From Microbacterium sp. NIBRBAC000506063 (GTDB taxonomy: Bacteria; Actinomycetota; Actinomycetes; Actinomycetales; Microbacteriaceae), in NCBI RefSeq assembly GCF_017968845.1, contig NZ_CP072877.1, positions 401,342 through 465,341 of the forward strand: a stretch of DNA of 64,000 nt, written 5' to 3'. The position numbers and the translations under genes are program-made. Under the pieces are notes generated by a model. It was not told the DNA's origin. It saw only the letters and a list, made by a program, of their open reading frames with translations, and did no database searches. Shown piece by piece: positions 1 to 9,987 of this stretch (position 1 is the first letter of the stretch; the number at the start of each line of letters is the position of its first letter).

Positions 1-1584
<1,584 letters not shown>

Positions 1585-1632
1585 GCGTTGCGCCTCCTCG
1601 TACTGGGAAGGGCCTGCCGAGCTTATTTGCCG

Positions 1633-1646
1633 ATAATGCACATTAT
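1633..1646. promoter_or_regulatory. AT-rich palindrome, possible operator
   Basis: Perfect 6-bp inverted repeat ATAATG-CA-CATTAT in an otherwise GC-rich 209-base gap between the UvrA-like gene and the convergent MFS gene. It is compatible with a MarR- or TetR-type operator, but no promoter-gene pair is properly placed downstream on either strand. On the minus strand CTGACA lies just upstream, but reading from there would run antisense into the UvrA-like gene. The function is unknown. Confidence 0.3.
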
Positions 1647-1793
1647 GTCAGTTAGTGGGAATGATGCCCGCCCCGGTGCTGAGTGCCGTGGTCAGGCGAC
1701 ACTTCCCGCGGAACGATCGACTGCTTCTGGGGTGACCCCGACGTGGGCGGCATCGCCTTCCGCCGGCACGAGCCGGAGCTCTTCCCGCTCGCG

Positions 1794-3010
1794 TCAGGCT
1801 CGAGCCGAGCGCAAGGGTGAGAACACGGCGATGAGCGCAGCGACGCCGAAGATCGCCGCGACGACCCACAGTGCGAACGTCTCGCCCAGGGCTGCCGCCA
1901 GCACGCCGCCGAGAACGGCGCCCAGCGCCCCGGCGGAGCGATTCACCGAGCGCCCCGTGGCGTTGACGCGTCCCAGGAGCTCGTCGGCCACGGCGCGCTG
2001 CCGATAGCTCATCTCGTTCGCGTTCTCGATGCCCGCGGCGAATCCCCCGAGCGCGAGGGCGACGAACATGACGATGACCCCGACCGCGCCCCTGTGGCGG
2101 TGACCACCGCCACCACTACCCAGACGAGCGGGTACACCAGCCGCGCACCGGTGATCGTCGCCCCTTCGCCGAAGCGCACTCCCCCGCGTTCGGCGAAGAA
2201 GGCGCCGAGGAGCGTGGCCGCGCCGATCACGGAGAGAAGAAGGCCGAATGCCGCCGCCCCGAGATCGAGTGTGCGCAGGACGACGAGCGAGAGCACCGTG
2301 AGCGACGCCGCGTTCGCGACGAACCACACATGCGTCGACAGCGAGAGCGGCAGCAGCACCGGATGCCGGAAGGTGGCGCTGAGCCCTTCTCGGATGTCGC
2401 GCAACACCTGACCGCGGCGTCGCCTCGAAGTCTCCTCCACGGGGACGCCGGCGACGAGCACGGCGTCGACGACATAGGTGACCGCATCCACGAGCAAAGC
2501 GATCGGTGCGCCGACCCACCGCACGAGCAGCCCGGCGAGCGTCGGGCCCAACGTCTGCGCTGCTGCTTCGCCCTGGTCGAGTCTGGCGTTGGCGCGCAGA
2601 AGCCGTTCGCGGGGCACGATCCGCGGAAGCAGCGACTGGGAGGCGGCGAAGCCGAAGACAGAGAACGAGCCGAACAGGAGCAGCAGCGCCACGAGCGCGA
2701 CGATCGTCAATGCGTTCAGCGTCCACAGAAGCACGATCGCCGCAAGGCACAGTGCACGGCCGATGCTGGCGACCACCAGGGTGCGGCGCCGTCGCCAGCG
2801 ATCGATGTACACGCCCGCGATCAGCCCCAGCACCGCATAGGGAATGAACTGCGCGGCGTTGACGATCCCCACCTCCACAGGGTCGGCGGCGAGCCCCTCG
2901 ATCACGAGCACGGGCAGCGCCACCGCGGTGGCGGTCGTACCGAAGGTGCTGAGCGTGTTCGCCGACCAGAATCGTGCGAACCCTCTGCCCCGATTCTGCT
3001 CGTCATTCAT
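1794..3010 (-). CDS. MFS transporter (EntS/TetV-like exporter family)
   Basis: About 406-residue major facilitator with roughly 12 hydrophobic segments, probably a drug or siderophore exporter of the inner membrane. The N-terminus (FWSANTLSTFG, then a GVYIDRWRRRR loop between helices 2 and 3) matches the 'MFS transporter, EntS-like' group. One frameshift near 2090 separates the first 330 residues from the C-terminal LGGFAAGIENANEMSYRQR block and the last helices. Adding one base in the GGCGCGG stretch restores a normal-length protein. It is divergent from the next MFS gene across 159 bases. The substrate cannot be told from the sequence. Confidence 0.75.
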
Positions 3011-3169
3011 CGATCCAGTATTGCGCGCCCGCCGCCCCCGATCCTCTGGGCGCGCGAGTTACCGAACGACGGCGCGGGGAGATCTCGAGGTCACCCTCCT
3101 CGTCCTGCCACTCAGATGGCGACGCACGCGCCAACGAGCCCGCGATGCGGTCAGTCCCGATAGCGTGGG

Positions 3170-4495
3170 ATGGTGCACACCGCCTCCGCTCCCCCGGCTT
3201 CCGGCCCCGGAGTGCGGGCGTGGATCATCTGGATCGTGGGTCTCAGCGCCTACGTCCTCTCGATCACCAACCGCACCTCGCTCAGCGCTGTCGGAGTCGA
3301 TACGGCCGAACGGTTCCAGGCGGATGCTTCGGTGCTGGCGCTCTTCGCGGTCATCCAGCTCGCCGTGTACGGAGGAATGCAGATTCCCGTCGGCCTGCTG
3401 CTGGACCGCTTCGGGGCGCGGCCCATCATGGTCATCGGCATGCTCCTGATGGCCGCCGGGCAGCTCACGATGGCGTTCTCCACGAGCATCGGCATCGCCC
3501 TTTTCGCCCGCGTGCTGCTCGGAGCCGGCGATGCGGCGATCTTCCCCAGCGTCCTCCGACTCATCGCACTCTGGTTCCCCGCGCAGCGCAGCCCGATCAT
3601 GGTGCAGATGACCGGGATCCTGGGGCAGGCGGGACAGATCATCGCCGTCGTGCCCCTCGCCGCACTCCTGCACGCCACCACCTGGACGGTGGCCTTCGGC
3701 AGCATCGCCGGCCTCGGGATCCTCTTCACCGTGCTGCTCTGGCTCATCATCCGCAATCGCCCGCCGGAGCTCACGCAGGACGTCACGGTCGATACCCAGA
3801 CAGGCGTCGTCCGTGTGGTCACGTCGTCGATCGACACGGGCGTCGGCATCCGTGCGGCGTGGGCCCACCCGGGAACACGCCTGGCGTTCTGGTCGCACTT
3901 CACTCCCCCGTTCGCCGGCACGGCCTTCGTGCTGCTCTGGGGCATGCCCTTCCTCACAGCGGGAGAAGGCCGCACGACCGCCGAGGCGGCCGGCCTGCTC
4001 ACGCTGTTCGTCGTCGCCGGCATGATCTTCGGCCCAATCATCGGTGAGCTCTCCCGGCGGTACCCGTACCAGCGCTCCGCCGGGCTCGTCCTGCCGACGA
4101 TCGGCGTGCAGGTCCTCGCCTGGCTGGCGGTCACCCTCTGGCCGGGCGCCGCCCCTCTCTGGTTGCTCGCCCTCCTGATGATCGCCCTCGCCTCCGGGGG
4201 CCCGGCATCTTTGATCGCCTTCGACCACGCCCGTGCCGCGAACCCCGCGCACCGGTTGAGCACGGCCACGGGCGTCGTCAACGCCGGAGGTTTCATCGCC
4301 GCCTTGATCGCGGTCTTCCTCATCGGCCTTGCGATGGACCTTCAGGGAGCCGGCACCCCGGAGACCTACTCACTCGAGGCGTTCCGGATCGCCTTTCTCA
4401 CACAGCTCCCGCTGTGGCTGCTCGGCTCGATCTTCATCGTGGTCGAGCGCAAGCGCACCCGCATCCGCCTGGGTATCGACGCGCCGCGGCGCTGA
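3170..4495 (+). CDS. MFS transporter (NarK / anion:cation symporter-like)
   Basis: Intact 441-residue major facilitator with about 12 membrane segments and the conserved loop GLLLDRFGARP after helix 2. The RNRPPE turn and the long central cytoplasmic loop resemble the nitrate/nitrite and organic-anion symporter branches. Start ATG chosen because the hydrophobic first helix begins about 20 residues later. It diverges from an MFS exporter upstream and converges with the YczE-type gene, whose 3' end overlaps it on the opposite strand. Substrate unknown. Confidence 0.8.
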   Translation: MVHTASAPPASGPGVRAWIIWIVGLSAYVLSITNRTSLSAVGVDTAERFQADASVLALFAVIQLAVYGGMQIPVGLLLDRFGARPIMVIGMLLMAAGQLTMAFSTSIGIALFARVLLGAGDAAIFPSVLRLIALWFPAQRSPIMVQMTGILGQAGQIIAVVPLAALLHATTWTVAFGSIAGLGILFTVLLWLIIRNRPPELTQDVTVDTQTGVVRVVTSSIDTGVGIRAAWAHPGTRLAFWSHFTPPFAGTAFVLLWGMPFLTAGEGRTTAEAAGLLTLFVVAGMIFGPIIGELSRRYPYQRSAGLVLPTIGVQVLAWLAVTLWPGAAPLWLLALLMIALASGGPASLIAFDHARAANPAHRLSTATGVVNAGGFIAALIAVFLIGLAMDLQGAGTPETYSLEAFRIAFLTQLPLWLLGSIFIVVERKRTRIRLGIDAPRR

Positions 4496-5082
4496 TCCCG
4501 CGCTCACCGGCATCCGGATCTCGAAGATCCTCATGAAGTACTGACACAGCGGGCCGACCGAGAGTGCGAAGATCAGCGTCCCCACACCGACGACCCCGCC
4601 GAGGATCCAGCCGATCACGACGACGGTGACCTCCAGACCGGTGCGGACGATCCAGATCGGCCATCCGGTGCGCCTGTGCAGACCCGTCATCAGTCCGTCG
4701 CGCGGACCCGGTCCGAAGTGCGCGCCGATGTAGAGGCCGGTCGCCATCGACAGGATCAGCAGACCCAGGGCGAAGAAGACGATGCGCATCCACAGCGGCT
4801 GCCCGGCGGGGATCAGCCACAGCCCGATGTCGGCGGACGGACCCACAAGAAGAGCGTTCAGGACCGTTCCGACGCCGTACCGCTGCCGCAGGGGAATCCA
4901 CAGGAGAAGCACCAGGATGCTGATGAGGATCGTGACCACGCCGAAGCTCAGCGGAACATGCCGTGTCACCCCTGGCTCAGGACGTCCCACGGTGCGGAGC
5001 CGATGTCTCCCCGCAGGAGGAACGCGATCCCGATTCCGTAGAGGAAGAGGCCGACGAGCAGCTGCGTGATGCGCCGGGGCAT
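4370..5082 (-). CDS. YczE/YyaS/YitT-family membrane protein
   Basis: Small integral membrane protein of the YczE family. The N-terminus MPRRITQLLVGLFLYGIGIA leads into GDIGSAPWDVLSQG, then the GPRDGLMTGL motif typical of the family, with about five helices. The frame breaks near 4975 in a GGGG run; one extra G joins WDVLSQG to VTRHVPLSFG. The start ATG at 5082 gives the usual family N-terminus. The last 45 residues (charged, after FEIRMPVSAG) are antisense to the end of the convergent MFS gene. They are longer than normal for the family, so the true stop may lie near 4500 if more bases are missing. It follows the SGNH hydrolase by 16 bases. Role unknown. Confidence 0.7.
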
Positions 5083-5098
5083 GCGACGCCCCGCGCGA

Positions 5099-5854
5099 TC
5101 ACTCCGGCGTCCTGTCGACCCAGGTCGGGTACTTGGCCGGTCGCCCGTCGCCCGAGGAGGTGCCCGTCAGGCGCCGCTTGACCCAAGGACCCACGTGCTC
5201 CCGGTAGTACGCGGCACCGCGCAGGCCCGGTTCGACCGTCGCGTGCGGTGCCCACCAGGTCTCCGGGGGTTCGAGTCCGAGCGAGAAGAGCACGCGGGCG
5301 GCGACCCGGTGATGACCGTGGGCGTTCATGTGCAGTCGATCCTGCGACCAGTACACCGGCTGGCTGAGCTCGCGGTCGGGCCAGTTGAGCGCGCGGATGA
5401 CATCGGGGCGATTCCGGATGCGGCGGCTCACCGCCTCCGCAAGTTGATCTCCCCTCCGCTGCATGACCTGACCGAGCGGCAGCTGGCCGGAGGGGTTCGC
5501 GCCCGAGAGCACGAGAAGGGTCACGCCCTCTTCATCGCAACGGCGCAGCACCCGGGTGAAGGCATCGGCGACGTGCTCGATGTCGGTGCGCGGCCGCAGC
5601 ATGTCGTTGCCGCCGCCGTTGAACGACAAATGCGTCGGACGGAGGGCGAGAGCCTGCTCGAGTTGCTCGTCCACGATCTGCCAGGCGAGCTTGCCGCGGA
5701 TCGCGAAGTTCGCGTACTGCACACTCTCGCCGAGGGCGTTCGCCCAGCCCTGCGCGACGAGGTCGCCCCAGCCGCGCACGCGCCCGTCGGGCAGCTCGTC
5801 GCCGACGCCTTCGGAGAACGAGTCGCCGATCACTGCGAAACGGACACGGGACAC
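5099..5854 (-). CDS. SGNH/GDSL hydrolase
   Basis: Cytoplasmic GDSL-type esterase or lipase of 251 residues. Block I is GDSFSEG (nucleophile Ser near residue 12), block III is GGND (near 80), and block V is the DRLHMN Asp-x-x-His pair (near 175). No signal peptide is visible, so it probably acts inside the cell on acyl esters or acetylated sugars. It sits between an MFS transporter and a YczE-type protein on the same strand with short gaps, suggesting co-transcription. The substrate cannot be inferred. Confidence 0.85.
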   Translation of the reverse strand: MSRVRFAVIGDSFSEGVGDELPDGRVRGWGDLVAQGWANALGESVQYANFAIRGKLAWQIVDEQLEQALALRPTHLSFNGGGNDMLRPRTDIEHVADAFTRVLRRCDEEGVTLLVLSGANPSGQLPLGQVMQRRGDQLAEAVSRRIRNRPDVIRALNWPDRELSQPVYWSQDRLHMNAHGHHRVAARVLFSLGLEPPETWWAPHATVEPGLRGAAYYREHVGPWVKRRLTGTSSGDGRPAKYPTWVDRTPE

Positions 5855-5879
5855 GCCTCCAGTCTATGACCGGAGGGTG

Positions 5880-7228
5880 CTACCGGTCGTCGAGCGCGAG
5901 CCCGCGCCGATCCACGAGCCCCCAGGCGCCGACGGCCGCGACGACGAAGAATCCGGCGAACACCACGAACAGCAGCGGCGCGCCCCCGAGAGCCAGCAGC
6001 ACGGGAACGGCCAACGGCGCGATGATCGACGCGATCCGGCCAACACCAGCGGCCCAGCCCGAGCCCGTGGCGCGCAGCGAGGTCGGGTAGATCTCGGGCG
6101 TCACCGCATACAGCGCGCCCCACGCCCCCAGATTGAAGAACGACAGCGCCATTCCCGAGGCGATGATCGCCGCAACGCCGTCGGCAGTGCCGAAGAAGAC
6201 GGCGGATGCGGCCGAGCCGACGAGGAAGACCGACAGGGTCAGCCTCCTCCCCCACACTTCGATCAGCCAGGCGGCGACCGCGTACCCGGGCAGCTGCGCG
6301 AGGGTGATGATGAGCGTGAACTGGAACGAGTGCACCAGGTCGTACCCCGCGGCGACGAGAATGCTGGGGATCCAGATGAACGCGCCGTAGTAGGCGAAGT
6401 TGACGCAGAACCAGACCAGCCAGATGCAGAAGGTGCGCAGACGGAACTCGGGGTCCAGAGCGTCGACAGGCGGGATGCGGCGCTCTTGGCGAGGGTGCGA
6501 CGTTCGGAGGCAGGAAGCTCCCCGCCGGTGGAGACGCCGGCATCCGCCTCGAACTTCTCGAGGATCAGCGTCGCCTCGGCGATGCGCCCCTGCTGAGCCA
6601 GCCATCGTGGGGACTCCGGCAACCCCCAGCGCACCACGAGGGCATAGGCGGCCGGAATCGCGCCGATGAGGAACGCCCAGCGCCAGCCGTCGTCGGACAG
6701 CGGGATGACGAAGTAGCCGATGAGCGCCGCCGCCGTCCATCCGACGGCCCAGAAGGCCTCCAGGATCACGATGAGCCGGCCCCGGATGCGCGCCGGGGCG
6801 AACTCGCTCACATAGGTCGATGCGACCGGGAGCTCCGCGCCCAGGCCCAGCCCGACGAAGAACCGGAACACCAGCAGCAGCGCGATGCCCCCGACCAGTG
6901 CGCTGGCACCCGTGGCGAGACCGTAGACGAGCAGGGTCAACGCGAACACCTGCCGACGTCCGAAGCGATCCGCGAGCAGGCCGCCGAGACTCGCGCCCAC
7001 GGCCATTCCGATGAAGCCGACCGAGGCGATCCACCCCGCCTCGGCGGTGGTCAGGTTCCACTGCACGGCCAGGGCCGCGAGGATGAAGGAGATGAGGCCG
7101 ACGTCCATCGCGTCCAGTGCCCAGCCGACACCGGAGCCGGTCAGCAGCCGCAGGTGCCGGCGGGTGAACGGCAGATCGTCCATGCGGTCGCCGAGAGTGG
7201 CACGACGGGGCGGCGCGGTACCGGTCAT
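5880..7228 (-). CDS. MFS transporter, sugar/aromatic-acid:H+ symporter type
   Basis: About 449-residue member of the AAHS/sugar-porter type of major facilitators. Signature loops are LLADRFGRRQVFAL after helix 2, a R.RGR loop after helix 4, the PESPRWLAQQGR segment before the central loop, and AWLIEVWGRR in the second half. The frame breaks near 6485 in the central cytoplasmic loop, repaired by one missing base. The start could also be the ATG at 7183 (MDDLPFTRRH). Twenty-eight bases separate it from the LLM oxidoreductase upstream, so the two may share a transcript. Likely imports an organic acid or sugar; the substrate is unknown. Confidence 0.78.
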
Positions 7229-7256
7229 CCCCTCATCGTAGAACGCGGGCGGCGCC

Positions 7257-8291
7257 TTACGCGTCCTTCGCGAGGAGCGCCCGCACGCGCGGGACCACCT
7301 CCGTGCCGTACAGTTCGATGCTCCGCATCATCGGCTCGTGGCCGAGCTCGCCGTTGGCGTACTTCAGATCGAAGCGGCCGGCCCCGAGCACCCGGACCGT
7401 GTCGGCGATCTTCTGCGCCACGCGCTCGGGCGAGCCCACGTACAGGGCGCCGTCGGGCCCGACCTCGTTCTGGAAGCGCGCCCGGCTGTACTGCGGCCAG
7501 CCGCGTTCACGGCCGATGCTGTTGTTCATGGCCTCGAATCCGGGGTACGCCGTGTCCCAGGCCTCCTCGTCGGTCGCCGCGATGTGGCCAGGAGAATGCA
7601 CGGCGATCGGATGCGGCGTCGTGCCGAATCCGGCCACCGAGCGGTGGTACAGCTCCACGAGCGGCCGGAAACGAGCCGCCCCTCCCCCGATGATGGCGAG
7701 CATGAGACCCGCACCGTGCCGTGCGACACGCAGGACCGACTCGGGGCTGCCGCCCACACCCACCCAGAGCGGCATGCCGCTCTCCGTCTTCGGGAAGATG
7801 TCGGCATCCGACAGTGGCGCACGCATCGTGCCGTGCCACGTCACCGGCTTCTCCTTCATGATCTGGACGAGCAGGTCCAGTTTCTCCTCGAACAACCGCT
7901 CGTAGTCGCGCAGATCGTAGCCGAACAGCGGAAAGGACTCGGTGAACGAGCCGCGGCCAACGACGACCTCGGCGCGCCCGTTCGAGAGCGCGTCGAGCGT
8001 CGCGAAGCGCTCATAGACGCGCACGGGGTCGTCTGAGGAGAGCACCGTGACGGCGCTGCCCAGACGCAGCCTCGTCGTCGTGCTCGCGATCGCGGCGAGC
8101 ACCATCTCCGGACTGGAGATCGCGAACTCCCGGCGATGGTGCTCGCCCACCCCGAAGTAGTCCAGGCCCACCTCGTCGGCCTTCTGCGCCTGCGCGACGA
8201 CGTTGCGGATCGTCTCCGCCGCCGTCAACGTGCCGCCGGCGGCATCCTTGGTGATGTCTCCGAATGTGTCCAGTCCGAACTCGACGGTCAC
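7257..8291 (-). CDS. LLM-class flavin-dependent oxidoreductase
   Basis: Luciferase-like monooxygenase of 344 residues with a TIM-barrel pattern. N-terminal FGLDTFGD, the GVGEHHRREFAISSP motif near residue 48 that is typical of the alkanal-monooxygenase-like group, RLGSAVTVLSSDDPVRVYE, and a GVGGSPESVLRVARHG phosphate-binding region. It should use reduced FMN or F420; the sequence does not decide which. Thirteen bases separate it from the DUF885 gene and 28 from the MFS gene, so it is probably in one transcription unit with both. The substrate is unknown. Confidence 0.82.
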   Translation of the reverse strand: MTVEFGLDTFGDITKDAAGGTLTAAETIRNVVAQAQKADEVGLDYFGVGEHHRREFAISSPEMVLAAIASTTTRLRLGSAVTVLSSDDPVRVYERFATLDALSNGRAEVVVGRGSFTESFPLFGYDLRDYERLFEEKLDLLVQIMKEKPVTWHGTMRAPLSDADIFPKTESGMPLWVGVGGSPESVLRVARHGAGLMLAIIGGGAARFRPLVELYHRSVAGFGTTPHPIAVHSPGHIAATDEEAWDTAYPGFEAMNNSIGRERGWPQYSRARFQNEVGPDGALYVGSPERVAQKIADTVRVLGAGRFDLKYANGELGHEPMMRSIELYGTEVVPRVRALLAKDA

Positions 8292-8304
8292 GGCCGTGCC
8301 TCCT

Positions 8305-9977
8305 CTATTTCAGGAGCGCACTCCTCAGGGTGTCGAGACCGACTCCGCCCATGTCGAGCGCGCGCTTGTGGAACTCTTTGATCGAGAACGCGTCGCCCCG
8401 GGCCTCCTGGTAGGCGTCCCGCACCTGTTCCCAGATGCGCTGGCCGACCTTGTAGGAAGGCGCCTGACCGGGCCAGCCGAGGTAACGGTTCACCTCGAAC
8501 TGCACGAACTCGGCGGGCATGTTCACGTTTTTGCTCATGAATGCAAACGCATAGTCATGGTCCCACATTCCCTCGCCGTCGAGCCTCTCCTTGCCGAGGT
8601 GGACGCCGATGTCGAGCACGACACGGGCGGCACGCATCCGCTGCCCGTCGAGCATGCCGAGCCGGTCGGCGGGGTCGTCCAGGTAGCCGAGCTGCTCCAT
8701 GAGACGCTCGGCGTACAGGGCCCAGCCCTCGGCGTGCCCGGAGGTGCCGGCGAGAAGACGGCGCCAGGAGTTGAGCTCGGCGCGGTTGTACACCGCCTGG
8801 CCGATCTGCAGGTGATGCCCGGGATCCCCTCGTGGTACACGGTCGTCAGCTCACGCCAGGTGTCGAACTCGGTGACACCCTCGGGCACCGACCACCACAT
8901 CCGGCCCGGACGCGAGAAGTCGTCGGTCGGACCGGTGTAGTAGATGCCGCCCTCCTTCGTCGGGGCGATCATGCACTCGAGCGTGCGGATCTCCTCCGGG
9001 ATGTCGAAGTGGGTCTCGCCGAGCTCGCGCACCGCGCGGTCGCTCGTCTCCTGCATCCACTTCTGCAGCGCATCGGTGCCGACGAGCTTGCGCGAGGCGT
9101 CCTGCTCGAGGTGCGCGACAGCCTCCTCGACCGTGGCGCCGGGAAGGATCTCGTTCGCGATCGCGGTCTGTTCCGCGATCATCCTCTGTAGCTCCTCCCT
9201 GCCCCACTCGTAGGTCTCGTCGAGATCGATCGTGGCGCCCAGGAAGCGGCGGGAGTGCAGGGCGTAGAGGTCACGGCCGACGGCATCGTTCTCGGATGCC
9301 GCAGGGGCGAGCTCCTTCGACAGGAACTCGCGCAGCTCGTCGTAGGCGACGCGCGCGGCGTTCGACGCATCCGCGAGATCACGGGCGAGCGAGGCCGGCA
9401 GCTGCCCCTCGCTCGGCGTCGCCTCGGCCGCGAAGGAGGCGAAGAATCCGTCATCGGCGGAGTAACGGGCGATCTGCGTGGCGACCTCGGTCACCTGGCG
9501 GCGGGCGGGGACGATGCCGCGGGCGATCCCCTCGCGCAGCGTCGCGGTGTAGCCGCGGAGCGCATCGGGAACGGCGCCGAGACGCGTGGCGATCACGCTC
9601 CAGTCCTCCGTGGTCGCCGTGGGCATGAGGTCGTACACCTGGCGGATGTCCTGCGCCGACGAGGCGATCACATTGAGATCGCGGAGGTGCCACTGCGCCT
9701 CGTGCAGCTCCTGGGCGAGGCGCAGCTCCGCGCCGAGATCGGTCTTGGTGACCTCGTCGATGGCGTCGACCGGCTCGAGGGCGTCGAGCGCCGCGAGGGT
9801 CTGTCGCACCGCTTCCGCGTTGCGGTCAAACCCTTCGGGGCTCAGATCGCCGTACCGGTCGTTCGCCTCGTTCCGGCCGATGTAGGTCGCGAGGATGGGC
9901 TCGATCTCACAGAGTGTGTTGACCCACTCGTCCGCGAGCGCGTCGATCGCGGAAGGGGTGCGCGGTGCTTTTGACAT
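8305..9977 (-). CDS. DUF885 family protein (zinc-peptidase-like)
   Basis: About 557-residue DUF885 protein, a mainly helical family thought to be metallopeptidases. The catalytic HExxxxHH-type motif reads YHEGIPG then HHLQIGQA, but a frameshift near 8817 falls exactly inside it. One C is missing: GGGCATCAC should be GGGCCATCAC. A downstream GHAEGWALYAERLM segment supplies the third metal ligand expected for the family. Start ATG gives MSKAPRTPSAIDALADEW. It follows polA by 10 bases on the same strand, an arrangement I recall from other Micrococcales. Cytoplasmic; the true substrate is unknown. Confidence 0.8.
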
Positions 9978-9987
9978 GCGCTCCAGC

